NCBI RefSeq assembly: GCF_000826105.1 | Contig: NZ_CCYK01000006.1 | Span: 124,001-188,000, forward strand | Reading direction: 5' to 3' | Origin: Pseudomonas massiliensis | Lineage (GTDB): Bacteria; Pseudomonadota; Gammaproteobacteria; Pseudomonadales; Pseudomonadaceae | Length of the DNA: 64,000 nt | Part shown: one piece after another, positions 35,939-44,111 of the stretch | Layout of the letters: each line of letters begins with the position of its first letter | Position numbering within the stretch: position 1 is the stretch's first letter | The notes under the pieces: model-generated | The model's database searches: none | The model's input: only the letters and a program-made list of their open reading frames with translations | Told to the model about the DNA's origin: nothing | Translations under genes and position numbers: made by a program

Positions 35939-36697
35939 TCAGGGGGCCGGAGCAGGTCTGGCAGGCCGTTGCCCAAGCAGGGCCTGGAGTGTGCCATCTG
36001 CCCTCATGCTGGCGATGGCCTTGTCGAATCCGCGGATGATGGCGTCGTGATCCGGCCTCTTGAGACTTACCAGAATACGCAGGTCCGGTTCAGCCAGGGG
36101 CGTATCCAGTGGTTCTACCTGATCCTGCATGGGCCGCGGGGACTGGCTCAGCACTTGGCGCCCTACCCGCTCGTCTTCCAGCGCAAGCGCGACCCGCCCC
36201 ACTACCAGCATCTCGGCGGCCATGGCGAAGTTGCGCACCGGCACCTTGAGCAGATTCTTCGCGCTGACAAAGGCGGGACTATAGGCATAGCCGCGACTGA
36301 CCGCGATGGGGTAATCCTTGAGCGCGGAAAGGTCGCGATTGAACTCGATGGCTGAACCCTGCTTGCGCCAGAACAGGATACGGTTGGTCAGGTAGCCTGA
36401 GGAATGCTGACCGAAGCCATTACGCTCCTCGTTGTACCAGACCGTGACCAATACATCGTAGCGGCCTTCGGCGACGCCTCGAACCGCTCTTGCCCAGGGG
36501 ACCTGGGAAAACTCGGTGCTGTATCCAGCCCGGGACAGGGCCGAGCGGACGATCGCGGTAGCCAGCCCATCGCCAGGCAAGGTGGTGTCGACATACGGGG
36601 GCCAGCGGTCGCCCGCCAGCTGCAAGGACTGCGCTTCGGCAAAAGCCATCAGTGTCAGCCACACCAAGGGGCAGCAACGTACTAACAGTCTTCCCAT
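35939..36697 (-). CDS. Periplasmic solute-binding protein (SBP family 3)
   Basis: A 252-residue protein with a cleavable signal peptide (hydrophobic residues about 4-20, cleavage near AEAQS), then a bacterial extracellular solute-binding family 3 domain: GDRWPPYVD, RSALSRAGYSTEFSQVPWARA, GRYDVLVTVWY. No ABC-transporter permease or ATPase gene adjoins, so it may feed a sensor or an unlinked transporter. GGGAG just upstream supports the start at 36697; the frame is open about 58 codons further upstream without support. Confidence 0.85.
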   Translation of the reverse strand: MGRLLVRCCPLVWLTLMAFAEAQSLQLAGDRWPPYVDTTLPGDGLATAIVRSALSRAGYSTEFSQVPWARAVRGVAEGRYDVLVTVWYNEERNGFGQHSSGYLTNRILFWRKQGSAIEFNRDLSALKDYPIAVSRGYAYSPAFVSAKNLLKVPVRNFAMAAEMLVVGRVALALEDERVGRQVLSQSPRPMQDQVEPLDTPLAEPDLRILVSLKRPDHDAIIRGFDKAIASMRADGTLQALLGQRPARPAPAP

Positions 36698-36951
36698 GGA
36701 CACTCCCGGGCCGACGGGCCGGCCGATGGTTGACAGCGCTTGGCCGACGATAGGCCGCCGTTCGGCCACTGACCAGTGTTTGACCGTAACATCCGGCTCA
36801 ATGGCATATTCAGCCGACAGCAGGCCGACACCGCTGCCAGGGTTTGCTTTCCTGACGCAGCCCCTGAACAATGCGCATCAGTGGTACTGCCTCGAGGGCA
36901 GATCAATGGATGCCCGGCGCCTCCGGCCCGGACGCTGCAAGGAAACCCCGT

Positions 36952-38325
36952 ATGACCGCACGAGCCGTAATCAACGCTTCCATCAGCCCCAAAGGCAGCC
37001 TCGAAACCCTTTCCCAGCGCGAAGTGCAACAGTTGAGCGAAGCCGGGTCGGGCAGCATCTATACCCTCTTCCGCCAGTGCGCCCTGGCCATCCTCAACAC
37101 CGGCGCGCATGTCGACAACGCCAAGACCATCCTGGACGCCTACAAGGCCTTCGAGGTCCGTATCCATCAGCAGGACCGGGGCGTGCGCCTGGAGCTACTC
37201 AACGCGCCGGCCGATGCCTTCGTTGATGGCGAGATGATCGCCAGCACTCGGGAAATGCTGTTCAGCGCGCTGCGCGACATCGTCTATACCAAGAGCGAAC
37301 TGGACAGCCAGAGAATCGACCTGAGCGATTCCCAGGGCATTACCGACTATGTATTCCACCTGTTGCGCAATGCTCGTACCCTGCGCGCCGGAGTGGAGCC
37401 GAAGATGGTGGTGTGCTGGGGCGGGCACTCCATCAATACCGAAGAGTACAAGTACACCAAGAAGGTCGGGCACGAGCTGGGCCTGCGCAAACTGGACATC
37501 TGCACCGGTTGTGGCCCGGGCGTGATGAAAGGCCCCATGAAGGGCGCCACCATTGCCCACGCCAAGCAACGCCTGACCGGCGGCCGTTACCTGGGCCTGA
37601 CGGAGCCGGGGATCATCGCCGCCGAGGCGCCCAACCCGATCGTCAATGAGCTGGTAATCCTGCCTGACATCGAAAAGCGCCTGGAAGCCTTCGTACGTGT
37701 AGGGCATGGAATCATCGTCTTCCCCGGAGGAGCCGGCACCGCGGAGGAATTGCTGTACCTGCTGGGCATCCTGATGCATCCGGACAACCGCGAATTGCCC
37801 TTCCCGCTGCTGCTTACCGGGCCCCTTAGCGCGGCGCCCTACTTCGAGCAACTGCATGACTTCATCGGGGCTACCCTCGGAGCGCACGCTCAATCTCTGT
37901 ACCGCATCATCGTCGACGACCCGGCCGAGGTCGCCCGGCAGATGGCCCAGGGCCTGAAGGATGTGAAGCAGTTCCGTCGCGAGCGCAACGATGCATTCCA
38001 TTTCAACTGGCTGCTGCGCATCGAGGAAAGCTTCCAGCGCCCCTTCGATCCCACCCATGAGAACATGGCAGCGCTGCAACTGAGCCGGGACGTGCCCCCG
38101 CACCAGCTGGCCGCGAACCTGCGCCGGGCGTTTTCCGGCATCGTGGCTGGCAACGTCAAGGAACACGGCATCCGCCTGATCGAAGCCCACGGCCCTTACC
38201 AGATCCATGGCGATCCGGGGATCCTTCAGCCATTGGATAAACTCCTGCGAGCCTTCGTGGACCAGCATCGCATGAAGCTGCCCGGCGGCGAGGCCTATGT
38301 GCCTTGCTACCGCGTAGTGCAGTAA
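36952..38325 (+). CDS. ppnN: Nucleotide 5'-monophosphate nucleosidase PpnN
   Basis: PpnN cleaves purine and pyrimidine nucleotides to base plus ribose 5-phosphate and is controlled by (p)ppGpp in E. coli. The 457-residue protein has the N-terminal and C-terminal regulatory domains flanking a LOG-type Rossmann core with CTGCGPGVMKGPMKGA (near residue 188) and FPGGAGTAEELLYLLGI (near 260), the catalytic PGGxGTxxE motif. AAGGA eight bases before the ATG at 36952 fixes the start. A terminator follows. Confidence 0.94.
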   Translation: MTARAVINASISPKGSLETLSQREVQQLSEAGSGSIYTLFRQCALAILNTGAHVDNAKTILDAYKAFEVRIHQQDRGVRLELLNAPADAFVDGEMIASTREMLFSALRDIVYTKSELDSQRIDLSDSQGITDYVFHLLRNARTLRAGVEPKMVVCWGGHSINTEEYKYTKKVGHELGLRKLDICTGCGPGVMKGPMKGATIAHAKQRLTGGRYLGLTEPGIIAAEAPNPIVNELVILPDIEKRLEAFVRVGHGIIVFPGGAGTAEELLYLLGILMHPDNRELPFPLLLTGPLSAAPYFEQLHDFIGATLGAHAQSLYRIIVDDPAEVARQMAQGLKDVKQFRRERNDAFHFNWLLRIEESFQRPFDPTHENMAALQLSRDVPPHQLAANLRRAFSGIVAGNVKEHGIRLIEAHGPYQIHGDPGILQPLDKLLRAFVDQHRMKLPGGEAYVPCYRVVQ

Positions 38326-38332
38326 GACTTTT

Positions 38333-38365
38333 CGGCGCCCCCGGTCGGCGCCGCTTTCGCTTTTT
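38333..38365 (+). terminator. Probable terminator after ppnN
   Basis: CGGCGCC (38333-38339) pairs with GGCGCCG (38347-38353), and TTTTT ends at 38365 after a short spacer. It also lies in the leader of the acetyltransferase gene. Confidence 0.65.
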
Positions 38366-38378
38366 CGGAACGCACACC

Positions 38379-38951
38379 ATGATCCAGATCCGCCCCATGA
38401 CGACTGTGGACTTCACTGCTTTCTGGCCTACATTCCAGGGAGTCATCGCCAGCCAGGATACCTACGCCTATGACCCTGGGATGTCCCAGGCCCAAGCCCA
38501 GGCACTATGGCTGGACGCCCCTTTGCGCACCTTCGTTGCGGAAGAGAACGGCGCCTTGCTCGGCAGTTATTACCTCAAGGCCAATGCCGCCGGGCCCGGC
38601 AACCACGTCAGCAACTGTGGCTACATGGTCAGCGAAACGGCGCGAGGCCGTGGTGTGGCCCGGGCAATGTGCGAGCACTCCCAGCGAGTGGCTCGGGAGC
38701 TGGGCTTCCTCGCCATGCAGTTCAATTCCGTGGTCACCAGCAATCATGTCGCCGTGGCGCTCTGGCAGAAGCTGGGGTTCGAGGTGGTCGGTCGGCTACC
38801 CAAGGCCTATAGGCATGGGCGTGACGGGCTTGTGGACTGCCTGGTGATGTTCAAATGGCTTGGGCCGGCAGAGCCACCGGCCGGGGGGGCGCCATTGATC
38901 GGGCGCAAGAATATCGAATCTGTAGTATCGCGGCCGCGCCGTCCATCCTGA
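38379..38951 (+). CDS. GNAT-family N-acetyltransferase
   Basis: A 190-residue protein with a complete GNAT fold. The acetyl-CoA loop is ARGRGVARAMCEHSQ near residue 95, and SNHVAVALWQKLGFEVVGRLP is the typical late segment. The fold ends near residue 165; the last 25 residues are a variable tail. Substrate unknown. It follows ppnN by 53 bp across a terminator-like hairpin. Confidence 0.9.
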   Translation: MIQIRPMTTVDFTAFWPTFQGVIASQDTYAYDPGMSQAQAQALWLDAPLRTFVAEENGALLGSYYLKANAAGPGNHVSNCGYMVSETARGRGVARAMCEHSQRVARELGFLAMQFNSVVTSNHVAVALWQKLGFEVVGRLPKAYRHGRDGLVDCLVMFKWLGPAEPPAGGAPLIGRKNIESVVSRPRRPS

Positions 38952-39078
38952 GCCTTCCTCCAGGGCACGTCATCCGGCTGGCGCGAGCGAGCCTCAGCCA
39001 GGAGCATGGCCACTGGGCGCTCATTTCTGCTCTGGCCGCAGGCGGCGCCGTTGCAAGGGCACCGCCCGGGGCCTGCGC

Positions 39079-39285
39079 CTAGGGCTTGGGCATCGGCTGG
39101 GCAACGCCGCTTTCCACGCCGCCGGAAACGGCCCGTGGGGTATCGGCCTCGGTCGCCGTTTCGGCTTCGGAGCGAATTTCCTCCGCCGCCTGCTTCCAAT
39201 GCGACTGCGCCGCGCCTTCCGGGCGCCCTTCCCGTTCCCACAGCTGATGTGCCCGCTCCTGAATCTTCTTCTCATCGAGGTGCAT
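39079..39285 (-). CDS. DUF2934 small protein
   Basis: A 68-residue protein starting MHLDEKKIQERAHQLWEREG, with SHWKQAAEEI following: the DUF2934 pattern (an N-terminal helix pair), then an acidic, Thr/Pro-rich tail. AGGAG seven to eight bases upstream supports the ATG at 39285. Function unknown; such proteins often accompany general stress genes. Confidence 0.85.
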   Translation of the reverse strand: MHLDEKKIQERAHQLWEREGRPEGAAQSHWKQAAEEIRSEAETATEADTPRAVSGGVESGVAQPMPKP

Positions 39286-39639
39286 CGCCGTACTCCTTTT
39301 GTCCCAGGTAGGTCCATCGTGGACCGGGCAGAATGTTAGAAGTTGGCAAGCGGCCTCGACAGGCCGACCACCGGCGACAATGGCGCCCCGTCGGGAACGC
39401 AGCGGACGAAATGCCGTGAACCGCCGTAAGTTGTCCACGTCTTATACATCATGTCAGCTTCAGGACCCCTCGATGAGCTCGCTTGCCTCGCCTCGCCTAA
39501 CGCCACTTCATGACCGGCTGCCGACGGAAAAGCGTCCTGCCATTATTATGCCCCCCACGGCACTCGCTTCCCGTTGTCTACCCATGGCCGCATTTCAGGT
39601 CACGGACGTTTCGGTCTCGCTGAAAGGAGGCCCATGGGC
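39286..39639. other. 354-bp intergenic region before the PIG-L operon
   Basis: It separates the divergent DUF2934 and PIG-L genes. An open frame (39472-39643) ends in an ATGA overlap with the PIG-L start but has no ribosome-binding site or recognisable protein. I see no other structure apart from the strong AAGGAGG at 39624-39630. Confidence 0.4.
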
Positions 39640-40404
39640 ATGAGCGACGGCGAAAATCTTATACGAACCGACGGTACCCCCTTGAGCGCGTGGCAAGGCT
39701 CCCAGCGCCTGGCACAGGTTGCGGAAATCGATCTGGATACACTCACGCCGAGTCATGGCCGAGTCGTGGTAGTAGCGCCCCATCCCGACGATGAAGTACT
39801 GGCATGTGGCGGACTGCTCGCCGCCTTGGCCGGCAGCGAACGAGAACTGGTGCTGGTCTCGGTGACCGACGGCGAAGGTAGTCATCCCGGGTCTGCTGTC
39901 TGGCCACCGGAGCGGCTCAAACAGACTCGACTGGAGGAAAGCCGGGCTGCGCTCAGTGCCTTGGGCCTGGCGGAAGAAAAGTTGACCTGGCACCGCCTGC
40001 ACGCTCCGGACAGCCAGGCCGGACGCGATCAGGCCGGGCTTACCAGGGCCATTGCCGCGCTGCTGCGTCCGGGCGACCGGGTACTTACCACCTGGCGGCA
40101 TGATGGCCATTGCGACCATGAAGCGGTCGGCCAGGCCTGCCTCGATGCAGCCACAACGGTCGACGCTCAGGTGGTGGAGATTCCGGTATGGGCCTGGCAC
40201 TGGGCCGCGCCTGAAGACCAGCGCTTGCCTTGGGAGCGCGCCCGGCGCCTGCCCTTGTCCGACGAACATCTGGCCCGCAAGCGCGCAGCCATCGAAGCCC
40301 ATCACAGCCAACTGGCACCGGACGCTAGCACAGGCGCGCCGCCGGTACTGAGTGCCGAAGCGCTCAGCCGATGGTTGCAACCCTTCGAACTGGTATTCGT
40401 ATGA
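39640..40404 (+). CDS. PIG-L family N-deacetylase
   Basis: A 254-residue zinc deacetylase of the LmbE/PIG-L family. The metal and catalytic residues are in VVAPHPDDEVLACGG (near residue 46) and in RHDGHCDHEAV (near 155). Family members remove acetyl groups from N-acetylglucosamine in GPI, mycothiol or bacillithiol precursors, and other sugars. AGGAGG nine bases before the ATG at 39640 favours it over an ATG two codons earlier. The stop overlaps the next gene's start (ATGA). With a methyltransferase and a glycosyltransferase it forms a compact operon. Confidence 0.9.
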   Translation: MSDGENLIRTDGTPLSAWQGSQRLAQVAEIDLDTLTPSHGRVVVVAPHPDDEVLACGGLLAALAGSERELVLVSVTDGEGSHPGSAVWPPERLKQTRLEESRAALSALGLAEEKLTWHRLHAPDSQAGRDQAGLTRAIAALLRPGDRVLTTWRHDGHCDHEAVGQACLDAATTVDAQVVEIPVWAWHWAAPEDQRLPWERARRLPLSDEHLARKRAAIEAHHSQLAPDASTGAPPVLSAEALSRWLQPFELVFV

Positions 40405-41000
40405 GCGACTCCGAAGACTATTTCGACGAACTGTACGACGGTAACCCGGATCCCTGGGCCTATCGACGTCGCTGGTACGAGAAGCGCAAGCGCGACCTGA
40501 CCCTCGCCTGCCTGCCCCGCCAGCGTTACCGGCGAGGGTTCGAGCCCGGCTGCTCCAATGGCGAGTTGAGCGCGGCTTTGGCCCTGCGCTGCGACCGCCT
40601 TCTGTGCACCGACCTTAACACCCAGGCGGTAGAGCTGGCGCAACGGCGCCTGGCCGGCCATCAGGGCGTGGAAGTGCGACAAGGGTCGCTGGACGAGCAG
40701 TGGCCGACGGGTGAGTTCGATCTGATCGTGTTCAGCGAAGTGGGCTATTACCTTGCCCCTGCGCAGTGGCAGGCGGTGGCCCGGCAGGCTGGGGCAAGCC
40801 TCAGTTCCGGCGGCACGCTGCTGGCCTGCCATTGGCTGCATCCGATCGAGGGATGCGCCATGACAGGCCGCGAGGTGCATCGTGTTCTGGCCGACTCGCT
40901 GGAGCTCGAGTCGCTGGTTCATCACATTGAAAACGACTTCATTCTAGAACTATGGGGCCGCCAACCGGCGGGCTTCGATTTGAGCGAGGTGGTCGAATGA
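40401..41000 (+). CDS. NodS-like SAM-dependent methyltransferase
   Basis: A 199-residue class I methyltransferase starting MSDSEDYFDELYDGNPDPWAY, a sequence typical of the NodS-like family. The SAM-binding motif I is FEPGCSNGELSAALA near residue 55, with CTDLNTQAVELA after it. NodS N-methylates deacetylated chitooligosaccharides in rhizobia; pairing with a deacetylase here suggests action on the freed amine of a sugar, which is inference. It is coupled by ATGA overlaps to both neighbours. Confidence 0.88.
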   Translation: MSDSEDYFDELYDGNPDPWAYRRRWYEKRKRDLTLACLPRQRYRRGFEPGCSNGELSAALALRCDRLLCTDLNTQAVELAQRRLAGHQGVEVRQGSLDEQWPTGEFDLIVFSEVGYYLAPAQWQAVARQAGASLSSGGTLLACHWLHPIEGCAMTGREVHRVLADSLELESLVHHIENDFILELWGRQPAGFDLSEVVE

Positions 41001-41659
41001 TTGGTGTCTTGGTCCCGGTTCATAACGAAGAGCAGTTGATAGGCGCCTGCTTGAGCTCAGTGCTCGACGCCGCGCGTCACCCAGGCCTGGAAGGCGAACC
41101 TGTCGAGGTACTGGTGGTGCTCGATGCATGCACGGACCGCTCCGAAGCCATTGCCATGGCCTTGGGCGTGCATACCTTGACTGTCAACAGCCGCAACGTT
41201 GGTCATGCCCGCAGTGTGGGCGCCAGCTACCTGCTGGGCCGCGGCGCGCGCTGGCTGGCATGTACCGATGCCGACTCCCTGGTTGGTGAGGACTGGCTGT
41301 TCAATCAGTTGGCCTTCAATGCCGAGGCTGTCTGCGGCACCGTGCACGTGCAGGACTGGACGGGGCATTCGGAAGACGTGCAGGCACTTTACACGGCCAG
41401 CTACCAGGACCGGGATGGCCACCGGCATATCCATGGCGCCAACCTGGGCGTGTGCGCCAAGGCCTACCGTCGCGTGGGTGGGTTCCGCCCGCTCAGCGCC
41501 CATGAGGACGTGCACCTGGTCGAGGACCTGGAGCGCAGCGGCGCTCGCATCGTATGGACTCACCTGAACCGCGTCATTACCAGTGCCCGCTTCGACTGCC
41601 GGGCGCAGGGCGGCTTCAGCGACTACCTCAAGGGATTGGCTCAGCAGTTGCAGTCCTGA
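40997..41659 (+). CDS. Family 2 glycosyltransferase (operon partner)
   Basis: A 220-residue GT-A enzyme with VLVPVHNEEQLIGACL at the N-terminus, VVLDACTDRSE (near residue 37) and the metal-binding CTDADSLVGEDW (near 88). HEDVHLVEDLER near residue 178 is the expected catalytic-acid region (ED). There is no membrane segment, so it is probably cytosolic and may use a soluble or lipid-linked acceptor. Coupled to the methyltransferase by ATGA. Acceptor and sugar unknown. Confidence 0.88.
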   Translation: MIGVLVPVHNEEQLIGACLSSVLDAARHPGLEGEPVEVLVVLDACTDRSEAIAMALGVHTLTVNSRNVGHARSVGASYLLGRGARWLACTDADSLVGEDWLFNQLAFNAEAVCGTVHVQDWTGHSEDVQALYTASYQDRDGHRHIHGANLGVCAKAYRRVGGFRPLSAHEDVHLVEDLERSGARIVWTHLNRVITSARFDCRAQGGFSDYLKGLAQQLQS

Positions 41660-41740
41660 AGGGTTTGTCGCTACCCAATGACCTCGATCCGTCAGTACGC
41701 CCATAAGGCAATGGGCGTACGATGAGGTAAGCCCGCGCTT

Positions 41741-42130
41741 TCAGGAGGCGCGGGTGCCTTGGAACGCTACCATTTGCCAGCCACCACTCCCCTTGACCCA
41801 CAGCTGGGTAACGAAACCCTCGGCACGCACCGGCTCGCCGCCGCCTGCCTTCTGCAGCACATTGACCTGGGTGCCGTTCATCAGGGCGACGCCTTCGGCC
41901 AGGGGTCGAACCTGCAAGACGCCCCGCTCCACGGACAGGTACCGCACGGCGCTGCGGGCGTATTCCTGGTACTGGACCTTGTTCTGGACCAGCCCGGTGG
42001 TGTGTACGTACACCAGATCATCGGCGAATAGTCGGGCGATGCTCTCGTGGTCTTCGCTCATGAGCGCGCGGGCGCGTTCATGTTCCAAGGCAATGAGCTC
42101 ATCGGCAAGGGTAAAGGCTTCGGCAGTCAT
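41741..42130 (-). CDS. SnoaL/NTF2-like (DUF4440) protein
   Basis: A 129-residue protein of the NTF2-like fold (LADELIALEHERARALMSEDHESIARLFADDLVYVHTTG, later MNGTQVNV and GWQMVAFQGT). These proteins are ligand-binding cups or small isomerases; no catalytic residues identify the substrate. It converges on the PIG-L operon and is the last normal chromosomal gene before the prophage remnant. Confidence 0.85.
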   Translation of the reverse strand: MTAEAFTLADELIALEHERARALMSEDHESIARLFADDLVYVHTTGLVQNKVQYQEYARSAVRYLSVERGVLQVRPLAEGVALMNGTQVNVLQKAGGGEPVRAEGFVTQLWVKGSGGWQMVAFQGTRAS

Positions 42131-42410
42131 GATGCTGTCTCTGTAATGAGCGCAACGGCGCGCGGGCTAACCCTATGCGGCCGGTGCGTCCTCGACCAAT
42201 CGCGTCTGCCCATGGCTGGCAGTGACATTCGCGATGGTTGCGCATGCCGCCAACGACGCCTGCCCGTGGCCGCCCACATCGCTTGGCCCCTCGGGAGCGA
42301 TCTTGGCACACCCGTGTTTGTAGGAAAGACCCGTACAAGCCATGCCGATTGCCCCACTGGCGCTGCCGCCCGAACATGGGCCATGACAGCCAACACGGAG
42401 GGCATTGCAA
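42131..42410. other. 280-bp region without a supported gene; left edge of prophage remnant
   Basis: Several short frames cross it but none has a start signal or a recognisable protein. In an intact P2-like phage the terminase small-subunit gene would lie here, so the left deletion junction is probably in or next to this stretch. I could not find a copy of the dusA 5' end that would mark an attachment site. Confidence 0.4.
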
Positions 42411-42806
42411 GTGAACGGATCAATCAAGACCACTATCGGCGGTACTATCGACAACGACGGGTTCTGGCCGGACATCGCCTTGCATTCCATAGCCACTGCC
42501 CTGGCGTTGGAGCATGTGCCGACCGCACGCCTCGAACAAGGGGTGCTCGATGCCATGGCTGAGCTCAACTGCCTGTTGCGCACTTTCAAGCAACGTAGTC
42601 GCGCCCAGGGCTACATCACCGTCGAGCAGGTCCCGATCGCTCCCTCCGAGCCGGCGGGTGCCCTGTCAAGCCTTTACCGACGGGCGCTCTATTGTCAGGT
42701 TGGCGCCTCGCTATGCCCGCGCTGGGCCAGACAATGCCGCGTGACTGCGACCGACTACCAGCGCAGTCGCAATCGAGCCGTCTGCATGCTGCTCGAGCAA
42801 GCCTGA
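42411..42806 (+). CDS. P2-like phage head completion protein (gpL)
   Basis: A 131-residue protein with the GPL-family layout: DNDGFWPDIALHSIATALALE, ARLEQGVLDAMAELNCLL, YRRALYCQVGASL, then a C-terminal helix. P2 gpL completes filled heads. GGAGGG eight bases before the GTG at 42411 is a good ribosome-binding site. The length (P2 gpL is about 169) and core are near complete, but its partner head genes are missing, so it cannot function as in a phage. Confidence 0.78.
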   Translation: MNGSIKTTIGGTIDNDGFWPDIALHSIATALALEHVPTARLEQGVLDAMAELNCLLRTFKQRSRAQGYITVEQVPIAPSEPAGALSSLYRRALYCQVGASLCPRWARQCRVTATDYQRSRNRAVCMLLEQA

Positions 42807-42857
42807 GCCAGACCAGGCCCGAAGCGCCCTTTCCTATCCATCATGAGGACCGGCATC

Positions 42858-43172
42858 ATGCCTGACAAAGCAAACACTTGCGCATGCCTTTTGGCTTGGG
42901 TGGGCCAGCATTGGCCTGTCGTGTATGCCGCCCTGCTGGCCGGGACCATTTCTGCGCTGAGGGTGATCTATCGCCGGGGAAGCCTGCGTCGCACGCTCGT
43001 TGAAGCCTTGCTGTGCGCTGCCCTGACCTTGGCGGCGAGTTCAGGACTGGCGCTGCTGGACATCGCCGACAGCGCCGCGCCCTTCGTGGGAGGTTTGGTC
43101 GGTTTACTGGGAGTAGAGGCGATTCGTGCCCTCACGCTGCGTCTGCTTGGAAGGCATGTAGGTCCTCCATGA
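42858..43172 (+). CDS. Phage holin (LydA-type)
   Basis: A 104-residue protein with three hydrophobic segments (residues about 15-32, 44-65 and 67-90) and the phage holin family layout common in P2-like Pseudomonas phages (WPVVYAALLAGTISALRVIYRRGSLRRTLVEALLCAALTLAAS region). It would form inner-membrane lesions for lysis. GAGGA supports the ATG at 42858 rather than 42843. Its stop is in an ATGA, as if a lysis gene once followed; no endolysin is present. Confidence 0.8.
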   Translation: MPDKANTCACLLAWVGQHWPVVYAALLAGTISALRVIYRRGSLRRTLVEALLCAALTLAASSGLALLDIADSAAPFVGGLVGLLGVEAIRALTLRLLGRHVGPP

Positions 43173-43251
43173 GTCGGCCCCCGGGCCATTGGCGCGGATC
43201 CGGTCTGCAGTTAAAACGAGACTGCACGCCTCAGAAGCAACGGCGACGGCC

Positions 43252-43410
43252 TCAGCGCCGTTTGAGCGCAGCCTTGACCAGAATGAACAGCACCCGGTGC
43301 AAGTGCTGTCGATCACGCCGGGGTAGAAGCCTGTACAACCTTATCAGCGTGCGTTCCGTTTTGTTGAACTGGGATTCGACCGTGGGGCTCTTTTCAAACT
43401 GCTCGGGCAT
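43252..43410 (-). CDS. Small hypothetical protein downstream of the CI repressor
   Basis: A 52-residue basic protein starting MPEQFEKSPTVESQFNKTER. Its second half (LIRLYRLLPRRDRQHLHRVL) resembles the short helical tail found in XRE-type regulators. AGGAAT about eight bases upstream of the ATG supports it. It is on the same strand as the CI gene, 100 bp after it. Function unknown; it may be a phage regulatory accessory gene. Confidence 0.5.
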   Translation of the reverse strand: MPEQFEKSPTVESQFNKTERTLIRLYRLLPRRDRQHLHRVLFILVKAALKRR

Positions 43411-43511
43411 GTACCTATTCCTGAGGGGAGGCACAAGATTGACCCTTGGCGACTCGCCGCAGCTGCCGAGAAAAGTCTGAGAAACAAACGTGAACGTCCC
43501 AAGCCGGTTAT

Positions 43512-43832
43512 CTACCGGGCGGCCAGCATGCGCTCCAGGATATGGTCCAGGGTTTCTCGATCCCGAATACTGACATCGCGGTAGCGGCTGAGCAAAAGCG
43601 CCTCTTGCGGGGCAAGCTCGACGCTGCTGGCAGCTCGCCCACCGCTAATGATGTAAAGCACGTCAGCCCCGGCCCCCAGCACCTTCGCCAGGTATTCAGC
43701 ATCCGGGCTGCGATCACCCTTTTCGTAATTGAACTGGCTGGTTTTGGCAACCCCGGCCAATGCGGCAAAGTCGGCTTGGCTAAAACCCAAGCGTTGCCTT
43801 TCTTCCTTGAGCCGATCACCTATTTTCAACAA
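43512..43832 (-). CDS. CI-type XRE repressor of the prophage
   Basis: A 106-residue protein with an N-terminal XRE helix-turn-helix (IGDRLKEERQRLGFSQADFAALAGVAKTSQFNYEKGDRSPDAEYLAKV) and a short C-terminal helix (RDRETLDHILERMLAAR) that probably dimerises. There is no LexA-like cleavage domain, so like P2 C it should not be SOS-cleaved. The start is a TTG at 43832 with GAGG eight bases upstream; the frame runs further upstream across the operator. It faces away from the early genes, the classic phage switch layout. Confidence 0.82.
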   Translation of the reverse strand: MLKIGDRLKEERQRLGFSQADFAALAGVAKTSQFNYEKGDRSPDAEYLAKVLGAGADVLYIISGGRAASSVELAPQEALLLSRYRDVSIRDRETLDHILERMLAAR

Positions 43833-43849
43833 AACGAATACCTCGACTC

Positions 43850-43884
43850 TTGACGATTCAACATACGTTGAATACCGTCTATCC
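43850..43884. promoter_or_regulatory. Phage switch operator and rightward promoter
   Basis: ATTCAACATACGTTGAAT (43856-43873) is a perfect inverted repeat with a 4-bp centre, set between the CI gene and the rightward small gene. TTGACG lies just left of it and TACCGT 17 bases on, so the palindrome fills the spacer of a probable rightward promoter. CI binding is the natural inference. Confidence 0.7.
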
Positions 43885-43916
43885 AATGCATACCACATCC
43901 ATAAGCGGAATATGCT

Positions 43917-44111
43917 ATGAGCCCTTACCCGGAGCAAGTACAGACAGGCACCGGTCCGCGCATTCGGACTGCCCACCCCTTCCTGATCACAGAGTTCGTT
44001 CACCGTATTACGGAATCCGCCAGCCGCATGGTCCGGGGCGCGGCGGCCTGGAATCCAAGTGAGGCACCGCGCCGATCCTTCGGCCGCCTCTACGGCGGCC
44101 ACCCATCATGA
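43917..44111 (+). CDS. Small phage early-type protein
   Basis: A 64-residue protein beginning MSPYPEQVQTGTGPR, with no recognised domain. It is the first gene rightward of the CI operator and its stop overlaps the Ogr start (ATGA), both arguing that it is real. Its position corresponds to the Cox/early control gene of P2-like phages, but sequence similarity to Cox is not evident. Confidence 0.5.
   Translation: MSPYPEQVQTGTGPRIRTAHPFLITEFVHRITESASRMVRGAAAWNPSEAPRRSFGRLYGGHPS

Noticed and set aside
39472..39643. A 56-codon frame ending in the PIG-L start
   Set aside because: No ribosome-binding site, low-complexity product, and PIG-L has its own strong AGGAGG.
42173..42589. A minus-strand frame ending LVEDAPAA, considered as a PAAR-type phage spike gene
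   Set aside because: The expected PAAR glycine/histidine repeats are not in register, the frame crosses gpL and no start signal is present.
43169..43480. A frame starting in the ATGA at the holin stop, considered as a lysis gene
   Set aside because: No endolysin, Rz or other lysis motif; it overlaps the better supported minus-strand small gene. It may only mark where a lysis gene was deleted.
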